From NCBI GenBank assembly GCA_036250195.1, contig JAVHZZ010000002.1:362617624-362681623 (forward strand): 64,000 bases of DNA. The letters run 5' to 3'. Shown here piece by piece: positions 10,545 through 25,770 of this stretch. Under the pieces are notes generated by a model. It was not told the origin of the DNA. It saw only the letters and a list, made by a program, of their open reading frames with translations, and ran no database searches. The translations under genes and the position numbers were made by a program. The DNA comes from Mixophyes australis. Lineage: Eukaryota > Chordata > Amphibia > Anura > Limnodynastidae. Numbering within the stretch: position 1 is the first letter of the stretch; each line of letters starts with the position of its first letter.

Positions 10545-11413
10545 AACGGCAACAAGACAGAGACAGGGATGGAGGGGATCCAGAGGTCTCAAATGTACAG
10601 GCCAGAAATGAGTTGGACCAACAATGATAGGTGCCTCAGCGTGGACAGTGGGCGTAGAGTCATGTGGGCACGGGTAGGGTTCTCCCTATCTGGTCAGACG
10701 CTATGCATCTTGACGGTGCACAAACTGGTGGAAGGTTCCCACTATCTACACAGTAGGAAAGATAGAAGCAAGGCCCACAGATCAGAAGACGAGGGCCACA
10801 CAGATTTTGACTTCCCACAGTCCAGAAGGACATACCTTGGCAAGGACTATTTGTTTCTGGTAGACTGGAGTGGTGATAATTAGCCTGTAACTCCAGCTGA
10901 GGGAGGTACTGCAGGGGTGTTAAGTCACCTACCCAGCAGAGGCTGGAGCATGTGTTTCGGTCTATCCTGGCACACTGCATCATTGGAAGAGAGTTGTGCC
11001 TTTCCAGCACTTCAGTCCGAGGATCTGGCCTCCCCAGCCGCTGACCGAAAGTGGCCAGACACAAACTGGAGGAGGCCACCAGCGGTCCACTAGGTCAGTC
11101 CAAGCTGTGACTGGAGGGCAGAGAAGCTGGGGAGGCTTCTGAGACAGGGGAACAACAAAGAGGTATCAGGGAGGCAGGCTGGGGAGGATGGATGGGCCAC
11201 GGCACTCACTCCTGCCGGTCAACAGCAGCAATCAGCACATAAGGCCTCAACAGAGGTCCGGATCACGGTGGTCCACAATTTTAATGGTGCCAGGGACTCT
11301 CAGATGGCACAGGGGGTAGGTCGGGGTCAGACCCCATAAGATGGTATTTAGTGGTCCCAAAGGTGAAAGCTCCAAGCCCAGGTGTCTGGTTAAGATGGCG
11401 TTCAGTCCACACC
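10545..11413 (-). promoter_or_regulatory. L1-like LINE 5' UTR / promoter region
   Basis: This G+C-richer, non-coding block lies upstream of the ORF1 start and ends at the candidate target duplication cccttttcca (11414-11423). Vertebrate L1-type elements carry an internal promoter in such a 5' UTR. Open frames on both strands here have no recognisable domain. Confidence 0.45.
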
Positions 11414-11423
11414 CCCTTTTCCA

Positions 11424-12160
11424 ACTTTAAATTGCAACCAACAAAATTCAAGTGAAAGAGTAATAGATATTTTTTAGGAAAAAGAAATAAAAAGCCTACA
11501 ATACCCTGGTTGCACACCTTTTCATAATGGGTCTGTGTTAACCAGTCACATGCAAATTCGATTTCCAAACTAATTAACATACACTTGTCACCAAAGAATG
11601 TGATTGTTATTAACCCCAAATAAAATACCAGCTGTTCCTGAAGGATTACCTTGTAGTTTTCTTGGTTGCAACCTACTGGGATAGCCATGGTCTGTAAGGC
11701 GCTTTCAAACCATCTACGGGATCTCATTGTTGAAAAGTACCAATCAGGAGAGGCATATAATTGTACAATAGAACACTGCTGCTTTATGGACACAAGGGAC
11801 TCCTCATTAAGTGGAGGGATGCGTGACAGGAAAGCCCACTGCACCACTTTGAGCACACGACTAAAGGTGGACTGGGACAATCCTGCCACAACATCCACTG
11901 TGGTCTGGAATCTGGAACCAGAGGCACAGAAGTGTAACATCGCCAAGAGTTCGGTCAGCGGTGGTATTGCTGTAGGGATGTTGCACAGAGGTCCCAGGTC
12001 AATAATGACATGAGATGGTATCCGACAGCAATGGATCACCTCAGCATCCGACATCCCAAAAAAGGCTGACACATGGCCTGAAGACACGCTCTCAGGGCCG
12101 TCAACGATGTACCAGTTGCTGGTTTTTGAGGGTACAATGACTGTTGCTGTTCAGATTCAT
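11424..12160 (-). pseudogene. PIF/Harbinger transposase N-terminal part
   Basis: The minus-strand frame contains IPPLTELLAMLHFCASGSRF then AGLSQSTFSRVLKVV, the helix-turn-helix-like N-terminal block of HARBI1-type transposases ('PLxxLLxxLxFLAxGSFQxxxGxxxGISQSxxSR'). Later ENYKVILQEQLVF resembles the 'YHxINxQxVxD' strand of the DDE nuclease. The first catalytic IDGT block seen in the sister copy near 32670 is not readable here. The frame runs into the L1 5' UTR at about 11413, so the L1 probably inserted into the transposase. The partner gene for the Myb-like Harbinger protein was not found. Confidence 0.7.
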
Positions 12161-13060
12161 TGCATCTGCAATGATTGGCTATATGTTAGAAAGATGTAGG
12201 GGGGGGCGGATTACCTTATGCATTAAGAATTTTTGTGTCCCCTTTGAAATTTCATATTATAGACCAAATATACTTACAGCTAACAAGCTAGATGTATGTT
12301 AATAAACTTTTTCTATAAGGTAAGGTTTTCTTCAAAAACAAAAAATAATGGGGTGACAAAACCTCAATGCTAAAGTATGCAATTATGTATAAATGAGCAT
12401 AACATTTTTAAGGATTAAAACCGCAATAATTATGCATGTAAGTCAATGAACTAAAAAAAAAAAATACAGTGAAAAAATTATCTTGCAATGCAAATGTCTG
12501 CAAATGCTTTCACAGGTCAGAAAGACCATTTTAAACACCTGCACATGGTAGCATATACAGTGCTTTCAAAATACAATATAAATACTTTTTTTCTCTATTG
12601 AAACGCATGTGAAAATTTCACCTACCTCTTTAACTCAGAATGCAGCCGCTGATTAAATGACACACTAGTAGTCTCCCTTTATTGGTTTTATATAGTGTTG
12701 TTTGTGGAGATGAGTGGTGTCATGTGTGCAGGTGAACTGTCAATCATCCCATTAGATTGTGAGAGTGAATGCTGTGTTTAGTCATCACTATCATCCATCA
12801 ATTACACCTGGCCTGGAGCTGGTGTAAACCTTATGTTTGAAAAGAAGTGTACTTTGAAGTTCGACAGCACTTGAATCAGCCGCATCTGCTTGGGATCGAT
12901 CTTACTGTACATTGCCTACATTCGTCCACACCTTCCCACACCTGTTCCGCCCTTTAAGTTGTAAGCATTCATGCGTGCCAATTGCATGCAAATGTGTGCA
13001 TTGGAGTAAAGTCCTTTTCTGAGCCCGCACAGAGCAATTTCAGATTTTTAAGAGATTTTT
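12161..13060 (-). mobile_element. Harbinger non-coding 5' region
   Basis: This continues upstream of the transposase relic. Blocks match other places: gtgtgcaggtga near 12726 recurs near 52948, ttactgtacattgcctac near 12903 resembles 51230 and 56558, and tatatgttagaaagatg near 12180 resembles 52530. It looks like the untranslated 5' region of the same Harbinger family. The outer terminus is not clear. Confidence 0.5.
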
Positions 13061-13899
13061 GGTCACACAGAACACAATTCCTGCTACAATATGACCGAGG
13101 CACTGCATGCAGCCAGGATGTTGCTGACAAATGTATGTGCAGCATATAAAATAACCAATCAATGCTCTCAGTAGAGTTTGTAGGAGCCCAAGAAACCATC
13201 CACTATAAATAAAACAGTCAGAACCTTTTTATAAAAGAACGTAGTGACATTTTCATAGCTAGTTTAGAACAACCAGCATTATCCCCTATAACCAAATGTT
13301 AATTTTAAAAATCTAATATGTATTTGCTGCCATCTAGTGGTAATTAAACAGACAAACAATTGCTGAAATCATATCAAAATTGTTCATAAAATAGAAGAGT
13401 AGTCTCCTAAATTAAAAGAAGCCGGAATCGGCAGTAATTTGGTGGTAACGATATTCCCCTTTTAAAACACTAACTCTACCTTTACTCCAGTTATCACAAC
13501 TTTTTGGAAGAGGCGCATCTTCATGGTTTTGCTCTGTTTGGGTTTTGGCAGGAATTTTATTTCTTGATTCTACACATACAGCTTTTAAATTGTTCTTAAT
13601 GGGGCATAGAAAGTAAAGGATTCTTTTGGCAACATATTGAAAGAGACCATTTTCTATTTTACAACCATTAACTAGGGAAAACCAGATAAAAAACACAAAA
13701 ATAATACAATAATACAAACATATTCCCATGGCTACTTTTACAAATTCAGAGTAATCCCAGAAAACCAGTCTAAAATGTATTTATCAAATGTGTACTCTTA
13801 ATAAAGGTCTTGGAGAGCTATAGGAACATTAAATAAACAGCTTTTGAGTGACAGAGACTCTAACAGAACCAAGGCTGGGAATACGGGGATTGCACAGGA
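13061..13899. other. unassigned AT-rich DNA
   Basis: Nothing can be assigned. A minus-strand frame at 13729-13412 is open for 105 codons but has no recognisable domain and is AT-driven. Confidence 0.4.
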
Positions 13900-14100
13900 G
13901 CACAAACCAGGGGCAGACCTACATTCTCTTGCTAGAAGGGGCGATTTAGTGCCCCGCCCCCTTTTTTAACGGCCGCACAATACATTCATGTGCTTGCGAC
14001 TGTCAAAAAAAGGGGGCTGGGCACTCATCTGTACGCAACCACTAGGCCTTCCCCTATACACACCCCCCCCCCTCCCCGGATCCGCGCCGGTGGCACAAAC
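13900..14100. mobile_element. hAT-type MITE with 8-bp TSD
   Basis: The duplication gcacaaac (13900-13907 and 14093-14100) bounds a 185-bp element (13908-14092) that begins caggggcagacc and ends ggatccgcgccggtg. The aggggcgatttagtgcc block matches, in inverse, sequence near the right end of the MITE at 8659-8908, so the two are one family in opposite orientation. Confidence 0.85.
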
Positions 14101-15065
14101 CCACCACCCATATCCATTATGATGCTCAAAAAAAGTCAATCTGAGGCATTACACTGGCACGTGTGCCGTTATTAAATGTCATTTTGTACTCCGGTGTTAA
14201 CCAACTTCCATGGCTAAGAAGTTCAGTGAGCAGTCAGTTGGTCTGAAGTCACTGTTATCTTTAGACATCATTAATGTACTCAATATGTCACAATAGTACA
14301 CTGTGGTCAGCAAGAAACATGGTGGCATGATCACCTGGGTTTACTCCAAGATGGAAAGCAGTGTGGTCCCCGCAGCTCTCCTCTGGTTTGACTGTGTATT
14401 TATATGCACAGATAAAACTTTACATACACAGCAAACTTGTTATGGCCCACATGCTAACAAAGGATTATATTTCATGGGTTGAGTTAATTTTGTGAAAATG
14501 GAAATGGAAAGCGTTATGGAAAAGTCTATTTTTAGTACACATAATGCCTGTGTTTCACAACATAGAGAACATAAATAAAAAATATATTTATTTGACTATG
14601 ATGCCAAAAGTTGTCTTTGTTGCCAATTAACCATTTTGCTGCTGGATGTTTAATATTTGTGACCAGGATCCTAGATGAAGAACAGGAGTCGGCGTTGGGG
14701 CTTAGGTTCAGTTTTGAATTAGTAATGTATTTATTTATATACACAAACTGTAAAAAAACAATAGAGATAAGCGTTTCGGATTCGGAGATTTTGGGTTCCG
14801 AGTAAAACCGTAAATCATAAATACACAAAGCGTTTTCTCTTGATTTTGTTACATATAATAATGGGGGGTAAGAGCATAGAGGGAGAGGGGGCAAAGAGAG
14901 TGGTAGGAAGTTGGGGGAGGAAAGGGATAAAACAGAGACTAGGGCTAGGGCGCTTGTACTGGTTTCAAAGGAGCTTGAACAGTAAACTTATATATGCATA
15001 AAATTATAGATATAGGGAAAACTACCATCAACAAGTAAAACAAACACCAACATACGCATGACACT
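14101..15065. other. unassigned AT-rich DNA
   Basis: I see no gene or bounded repeat. Frames at 14532-14894 (minus) and 14611-14805 (plus) overlap on opposite strands and show no domain. Confidence 0.4.
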
Positions 15066-15079
15066 TACCTAGGACATGC

Positions 15080-15311
15080 TTTACCCAGCCATCCGGAGGC
15101 AGCCCAGAGTCTGTTTAGTATAGATTTTAATGTCTGTGTTTAACAGTGCAATCATGCGGTTGTTCTGGCAGTGAGCCGGGACCTTGTCAGGTTTTGGAAT
15201 GGATATAATTTGTACCTCTAACATCTCTTTTGGGAATTGTTCCTTGACATATCCTCGTTGTAGAGAGGCCCTTGTGAGTAAAGGATTACCTCCTTTTTGC
15301 AATTTGGACAC
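15080..15311 (-). pseudogene. L1-like LINE ORF2 RT fragment
   Basis: The minus-strand frame reads MLEVQIISIPKPDKVPAHCQ then NRMIALLNTDIKIYTKQ. This is RT motif 1 of L1-type ORF2 ('xxIxxIPKPGKDPxxCxNYRPISLLNxDxKI'). Only about 75 codons remain; it is an independent fragment from the larger L1 at 2.9-11.4 kb. Confidence 0.75.
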
Positions 15312-15456
15312 CTACATCTTATGGAAGGCTTTGGCTGTAACATAATAATAAGGTGCCCAACAGCAGTTACCAGGATTCACTGAATATGGGACATTGTGTA
15401 CAGCTGCTATAAGTAATTTCTCTTTTGCTGTGTATCCTTCACTATATTACTTTCCA

Positions 15457-15550
15457 GCGGGTTTAAAAAGTGGAGATGTTGCCTACAGCAACCAATCAGA
15501 TTCTAGCTATCATTTTGTAGGATGTACTCAGCTTGATACATTTACCCCTA
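15457..15550. mobile_element. partial copy of palindromic 175-bp MITE
   Basis: One arm of the palindromic family is present (gcgggtttaaaaagtgga, gcaaccaatcagattctag) with a degraded end in catttacccc near 15545. The second arm is missing. Confidence 0.65.
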
Positions 15551-15902
15551 AGTGTAAAATACCTTTTGGGAGAGACTGAGCCTATTCCAACTAATGGTCT
15601 GTCCAAGAATCCAATGATTGTAAAGCAAGGCTAATCAACTGTAGTTTCAATATTTTTACTATTAATAAGGTTTACTTCTACTAAGACATTTTCTAAGCAT
15701 TCTGGAAGCTCCTTTGTTTGAATTATAATTGATTGAAGTGATTCTAACAAATTTCTGTGATGCGGTTAAACATCATATTAATCTTGCACTATATTAGGAC
15801 TACAAGTTCCATATTATCAAATGTACTAGTCCTCTATAGATATGTTAATAGATTTGTTATGAATTATTTTTTAATGTATGAGCTCATATTTGGTAAATAT
15901 AC

Positions 15903-16127
15903 TCAGTGAGGAAATTAAAGCCTTACATTTCTATCCCCTGGATCGCAAATATGTGACGAGTCCCTGCCTAAAATATACACTGTAGCAATCAGATAAAGTT
16001 CAATGACATAACCAGCAGGTAAGTGTGGCTGTAGCAGAGCAACGCCAACACGCGTTTCGCTCACAGGCTTTATCAAGGCGATCCAGAAAATTGAAATGTA
16101 AGGCTATTTCTTTAATTTCCTCACTGA
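15903..16127. mobile_element. 225-bp inverted-repeat element
   Basis: The left arm (15903-15945, tcagtgaggaaattaaag...) and right arm (16078-16127) are inverted copies; the right arm has about five extra bases. The interior is about 130 bases and carries a hammerhead-like motif immediately inside the right arm, the same plan as the larger element at 9348-10316. No coding capacity is present. Confidence 0.7.
16043..16080 (-). other. hammerhead-like motif, copy 2
   Basis: On the minus strand the core is cgcc-ttgataa-agcctgtgagc-gaaac-gcgtgtt-ggcg. Outer cgcc/ggcg gives a four-pair stem I, and gc/gc a minimal stem II around a ctgtga loop. The canonical ctgatga is changed at two positions. Confidence 0.5.
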
Positions 16128-16468
16128 TGCAGAACAGCCACCATGCTGTTTTCTATTTTTGGATGGTGCTATACTTATCGCTTTGATATTAGGGAAACCT
16201 ATTAGCATCAGATCGCTTCCCCTAACTCTTACTAAGCAGGGATTTCATATACTCAGCAATCTAGACAGCCCTATATTGTGTGAACAACATATTATTTATC
16301 ATTCCATTTATGTTTACATTTCATATCCAGATTATAGGATATGGATTTATAGTGTGTACATATAGTAATAGCTTACTAGTTGCAGCGTTACTGCCAGAGA
16401 GGAAATTTGTAATACTCCCTAGTGGCAGTACTATATTATTGCCATTACCAGTGGGTTATATATACTTA

Positions 16469-17380
16469 CCGTATTTCCCCATGTATAAGACGCACCTTTT
16501 TCCCAAAAATTTTAGGTCCAAAACCTGGGTGCGTCTTATACAGGGGTAGCGATACAGGGGTAGCGTTACAGGGGCAGCGGGGGGGTAATCCAGGAGGAGG
16601 GGGACAGGCAGCGTGTTAGCGGGGATGCAGCAGGCAGAGTGTCAGCGGGGATCCAGCAGGCGGGGACAGGCAGCATGTCAGCGGGGATGCAGTAGCCAGC
16701 AGGCAGAGTGTCAGCAGGGATCCAGCAGGCGGAGACAGGCAGCGTGTCAGCGGGATGCAGTAGCCAGCAGGCAGAGTGTCAGCGGGGATCCAGCAGGCGG
16801 AGACAGGCAGCGTGTCAGCGGGATGCAGTAGCCAGCAGGCAGAGTGTCAGCGGGGATCCAGCAGGCGGAGACAGGCAGCGTGTCAGCGGGGATGCAGTAG
16901 CCAGCAGGCAGAGTGTCAGCGGGGATCCAGCAGGCGGAGACAGGCAGCGTGTCAGCGGGGATGCAGTAGCCAGCAGGCAGAGTGTCAGCAGGGATCCAGC
17001 AGGCGGGGACAGGCAGCGTGTCAGCGGGGATGCAGTAGCCAGCAGGCAGAGTGTCAGCGGGGATCCAGCAGGTGGAGACAGGCAGCGTGTCAGCGGGGAT
17101 GCAGTAGCCAGCAGGCAGAGTGATCCAGCGTGTCAGTGGGGATGCAGCAGCCAGCAGGCAGAGTGTCAGCGGGGCTCCAGGAGGAGGGGGACAGAGGCAC
17201 AGTGGCAGCGATTGCAGGGAGAGTGTGCTGCCCGGCTGCTCTGATTACTATCAAAGCAGCCGGCCATTACACTCTCCCTGCCTTTTTTGACAGCTACCGT
17301 AATATTTTTTTTCCAAATTTCGGGGCCAAAAGTAAGGTGCGTCTTATACATGGGAGCGCCTTATACATGGGGAAATACGG
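16469..17380. mobile_element. MITE with ccgtatttcccc ends and minisatellite
   Basis: The left terminus ccgtatttccccatgtataa (from 16469) is mirrored by ttatacatggggaaatacgg ending at 17380; gcgtcttata blocks lie inside both ends. The 912-bp body is mostly a 68-69 bp minisatellite, followed by a hairpin (17220-17280). I do not see a clear target duplication and cannot place the superfamily. Confidence 0.75.
16610..17170. repeat. 68-69 bp minisatellite, about 7 copies
   Basis: The start ccagcaggcagagtgtcagc recurs at 16696, 16764, 16832, 16901 and 16970, giving periods of 68-69 bases. Each unit has two related halves, one with ggatccagcaggcgg and one with gggatgcagtag. Long open frames across it are repeat artefacts. 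Confidence 0.9.
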
Positions 17381-17761
17381 GTACCTTATTATGGGAATTT
17401 ATATTTTCATTTTTTGATCTATGTTGAGGTAGCAGAGCTTATGCAAATTTGGTTTGCATTTTTTAATTCACTACTTACACCAATTTTATTTTCAATGTTT
17501 TTAATAATGTCGCTTTTGTGATCTGATTTTTCCTATTTTTAATGTATACCTAAAAAAAATTCAGTATTTTATAAACTGTTATCCCGGAGTGCCCCACAAC
17601 AACACTCTTTCTTTTCTGCCATTACTTTATAGCATTAATATACATGTAACAATTTCCATAACATGTTTTGTAAATCTGTACTGTCAACAATTTTTCCTTC
17701 TGAATATATTTTTAAGTGTAAAAAACTTTCAGATACATTAGAAGGTTTTTATAAAACGACA

Positions 17762-17850
17762 GCACACAATGTATATCTATGTGTACCTAAACACAAGTAT
17801 GCAGACAATGTATATCTATGTGTACCCAAACACAAGTATGCAGACAATGT
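17762..17850. repeat. 48-bp tandem duplication
   Basis: The unit containing caatgtatatctatgtgtac and aaacacaagtatgcaga occurs twice in tandem, with a third partial copy beginning near 17845. Confidence 0.85.
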
Positions 17851-18053
17851 ATATTACCTGCACACAATAATCTGCATCTACATGTTACAAGTCCGTCTTA
17901 TGGAATATGCATATATAATACAAGTAGATTTCTCCTGTAAGACGTAGTGCAATGTAGAAATATATTTTCAGGTCAGTACTTCTGGCTGCCAATGACACTC
18001 TCCACGAAGGCAATCATTTTCTGAGGAAAACATACATCTTCTCCTCTTCTCTG

Positions 18054-22464
<4,411 letters not shown>

Positions 22465-22790
22465 ACATCACAGTTTGGCACAGTGGTTAGAACTGCTGCC
22501 TCATAGTTTGGCTTTGGGTTGGATTTTCACCATGGAGCTATGTGGAGTCTTTACATGCTCCCTGTGTTCATGTGGGTTTCCTTCCATGGTCCAAAGATAC
22601 ACTGGTACATTGGCTTCTAATGAAAGAGGTGCTTGTGTGTGTGTTTGTGTACCCGATGTAGGGAAATTAGACTCTAAACTCCACTGGGACAAGGACTGAT
22701 GCGCATGAATCAAATTTTCAGACTATAGAGTGCTGCAGAATGGTTGTCATATAATTAAATGGATGGTGATAATAAGATCATTTTTTTATT
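22465..22790 (+). mobile_element. tRNA-derived SINE with L2-type tail
   Basis: The head reads cagtggttagaactgctgcc (Pol III A-box-like), then a ggttggattttcacc block where the B box of such SINEs lies. The body tttacatgctccctgtgttc and the tail gggaaattagactctaaact with agtgctgcagaatggttg are the standard vertebrate layout. It ends in a degraded (gat/aat)n tract near 22765-22780. Confidence 0.7.
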
Positions 22791-23329
22791 AATAGCGAAA
22801 ACTCCTACCTGTAACTTTTCATCATAAAAGATCATGTACAAGAGCATAACTGTGTTCAATGAATGATCCTTTGCGTTAACCCTGCTATACATAGATGTCA
22901 GTCTGTGCCATTTTAGCTTCCTTTATTATCGGTTACCTGATGAAACATGGCTCACAACTGCACAGACCTGTGTGGGTTAACAAACTGGATCAGTATTGGC
23001 CATTAATGGTGAGCAAAAACACCTGTGTGCATGATCCCTAATACCTGCATGAAAATTGACACCGCTGACAATATGGATTCTATTACTCATTATTGTGGTT
23101 CTATATATTATGATGGTACCAGCCTCATTGCTGCATCTTTAAAATTATTTTGTTTCCTGATGCTCTAAATATAAAAATTACAATGCATGTACAAACATAT
23201 GAGCTGTCCATATGTCCCTGAAGGCAATGAGTACTGAGAAAACGATACAGTATATTTAACTAATGTTAAAACAGTAAGAAAAAACGACTATAAACTCCAC
23301 ATTCAGACACCTCTGTTTCAGGTCAGAAG

Positions 23330-23670
23330 ACGATATTGACATTTGTCAAGGAAGAAGTGCTAAACCACGTGACTACCAATGACTGCAAAGTTACTGGGTC
23401 ACAATGTGCCCTTGCACAGGGTATACCTGCAGTCAATGCACAACGCACAGAGACGGGACGTAGGTTGTTATCTGTCCTGTCAGATCTATTAATAGTTATA
23501 GGAAGCATTACTTGCACTGTCAGGGTCTGGTCTCCGTCCCTTGCGGTGGTTAACAGGCCTAGGTGCAGTCCTCCACGCCTCTCCGTGCTCGCTGGCTGGA
23601 TGTGTTATAGCAATCCTAGGAGAACTCTACATTAAAGGCGCAGCATGGCGGCCGACTCGCGTTACTACAC
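23330..23670. promoter_or_regulatory. CpG-richer candidate promoter near LYRM9
   Basis: CpG density rises clearly here against AT-rich surroundings. The plus-strand text gcagcatggcggccgactcg (about 23640-23660) contains the atggcggc core of YY1 sites, which often sit at housekeeping promoters. It lies about 1.6 kb upstream of the LYRM9 start exon. A plus-strand frame from that ATG (MAADSRYYTPQ) has no known match I recognise. Promoter status is inference. Confidence 0.35.
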
Positions 23671-24380
23671 CCCCCAGATTGCATTTCTTTCGTTAGATCA
23701 ATTTACAACAGTGTTATTTGACGTCACAGATATCGTCTTTATGAAAACTACCCTTATCCTTAATGTGGATGTATTACATCCATATATGACACTCTCATTA
23801 TTCAGTAATCCTCCAGGATCTGCTATATAAGAAAGATGCTAGACCCTGATGGGTTTGTTCCGACATTCAGTTTCTGAATTAGGGGTCTAGTTATGAAGCT
23901 GCAATTTGCTTTCACAGCTTTTCTTTCAATTCATTAAGGAGTAAATCAGAGCATGCTAGGCAGTTGTATATTGGACAGCAGTAGGCCATCAGAGCACAAT
24001 GGAAAATGGTCTTAACAACTTAAACAAGGGTTGGGGACCTGGGCGATTGGCCTCCCCAAGCATCTAATATGCATTTTTTTACAGGTTGTGCCTTTATTTT
24101 GCAATTGCAAGTTGAAAAACTCTTTGCCAAAAACTCTGGCTGGACATTGATGGAGCAGAACGTTCCATATGGATTGGGGGTGAACCCCAAGAATGTGCCT
24201 CATTATGCGGACTAATTTAATCTTTAGGTTTCACTTTATGGGATGTAGTAGAAGGAGCTTCAAGGGTTAGATCGCACATGTAGTATTTGAAGGGAGTCAA
24301 ATAACTTTTGAAGTCATGCAAAATAGTCATATTTCACATGACATATTTGGTGAATGTGATTTGAAATATGGTGGAAAAAC
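23671..24380. other. unassigned DNA
   Basis: I see no repeat border, RNA gene or coding exon. Confidence 0.4.
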
Positions 24381-24985
24381 AAAGTTATAGTTGCATTCTG
24401 TCCCGTGATACCCGGAGTCTCCCGAGTTTCTGGAAGTTCTGCCAGGCTCCCAGGAGAGCAGTGCAACCTCTGCACCTAGGATAACTAGAACATTATGTTT
24501 TATCATGTCACAGTGGTCTATGCGGTGCAACTAAATATGCATTGCTGCACATTGCAGTGGTGCATATTTTATGTACCACTTGAATGCATTGTGCCGGGGC
24601 TACTCAGAGCCACAGTGAAGTGACAACTCTCCTGTGATCCAAATTTCCTAGGAGAAAGTGCTGTGCACACGTCCACAACACTAACTCTGTATCGGATTCA
24701 CAGAAGCCGAAGAGGCTTCAGCAGAATCCCATAGGAAATGACAGATAACGTCATCCTGAGATGGCGTTACCTGTCTGCGCAATGCAAAGCTTATCAAAGC
24801 TTGATGCATTGCAGTCCCTATAGTAATTTATGGGGACTGCGATGCTGCTAGGCATTCGTCTAAAAGGAGGAGATTTCACAGAAATCTCCTCCGTTAGGAG
24901 GGGGAAACAGTAGATTCCGCATCTTTTAAGTATCAGATAAGCTTGATGCATGGACCCCTTAGTGATATTTTCCTTGAATTCCACC
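24381..24985. mobile_element. foldback repeat fragments
   Basis: A patch at 24410-24460 (ggagtctcccgag...ctcccaggagagc) resembles the interior of the catacttgcc family. Further on, ggagatttcacagaaatctcc (24867-24888) and aagcttatcaaagctt-type palindromes mark a second foldback element. Ends could not be paired. Confidence 0.4.
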
Positions 24986-25120
24986 CTATGTTCTTATTGC
25001 TTAGGAATCTCATATATGTCAGTTTGATAAAGCAACCACTAGAGGGCCTAATTTACAGCACTGCTGCCCTTCATTTGGCCAGTACAATCAACACATTTAC
25101 TGAATGACTGCTAAGAGAAC

Positions 25121-25770
25121 AATGGGGCACATTTATCATTATTCGGCAAAAGTGAGAAATAGCTATCAATCCTTATCGCAAGGATAAGGATTGAACTATT
25201 TCTCACATTTATTAAAAAGGGAACACAGAGACAGCAGTTCCGAAAAACTGGTGTTTCTGTGATAGAAAAAAATCACACTTACCTCCCTCTTCGGACGCGC
25301 TGTCTCGGGATCTCCTCTTCTTCCTTCAATTGCGCATGTACAGTGCACATGCGCACAAAGTCCCCACTCTGTCTCTGCAACTATCGTTGCAGAGAGAGCG
25401 CGCTGAGTGACAGGGAGGGATCATGTGATCCCTCCACACATGCGCTGTCCAGCTCTGCTCTCCGGAGCAGAGCTGACAGCAGTGGATTTGTTCAATTAGG
25501 ATGATGTACGCCAGTGAAGCTGGCGTACATTAACATGACAAGTTCCCGAAAAAAATCATTTTTCGGGACTTGTTAGATTGCGGCCAGGAGCAGTCACCAT
25601 TCTATTGAATGGTGACTGCTCGCAAAAACGATCAGGAGTGCAAAGCAGCAGATATCCATGATATCTGCTGCGAAGCACCTTTAATACATTTGCGGAGGGC
25701 ACATCGGGACTTTAATTCCACGGTAAGTGCACAATAGTGCACTACCGTGATTTGTTAAATATGCCCCAAT
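25121..25770. mobile_element. 644-bp MITE, ggggcacattta ends, TSD aat
   Basis: The element 25124-25767 begins ggggcacatttatcatta and ends gttaaatatgcccc, flanked by aat on both sides (25121-25123, 25768-25770). The interior is built of nested inverted repeats, for example caatccttatcg/cgcaaggataaggattg and cagatatccatgatatctg. A 3-bp duplication fits a PIF/Harbinger-like mechanism, though aat is not the preferred taa/tta. Confidence 0.75.

Larger units (their letters stand above)
2937..11413 (-). mobile_element. nested L1/Tx1-like LINE with later insertions
   Basis: Pieces of one L1-type LINE lie in the right order on the minus strand: 5' UTR (about 11413-10545), ORF1 start (10544-10322), ORF1 core (6739-6326), ORF2 palm/thumb (about 5900-5464) and ORF2 C-terminal part (about 4185-3129). 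An A-rich 3' end with an aataaa signal follows near 2955. The gaps are filled by other elements: a PLE-bearing insertion at 6.74-10.32 kb and a Ty3/gypsy fragment at 4.19-5.47 kb. Most of ORF2, including the endonuclease and the central RT motifs, is missing. The motif cccttttcca at 2927-2936 and again at 11414-11423 is a candidate target-site duplication, although it is pyrimidine-rich. All frames carry stops, so the element is dead. Confidence 0.65.

Noticed and set aside
16610..17170. CRISPR-like array
   Set aside because: Units are contiguous and fully similar with no unique spacers, and the window is vertebrate-like.
16613..17244. 72-178 codon frames rich in SQQAECQRGSS
   Set aside because: Translation of the 68-69 bp minisatellite in the ccgtatttcccc MITE.
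22475..22699. 74-codon plus frame as a protein
   Set aside because: It lies within the tRNA-derived SINE.
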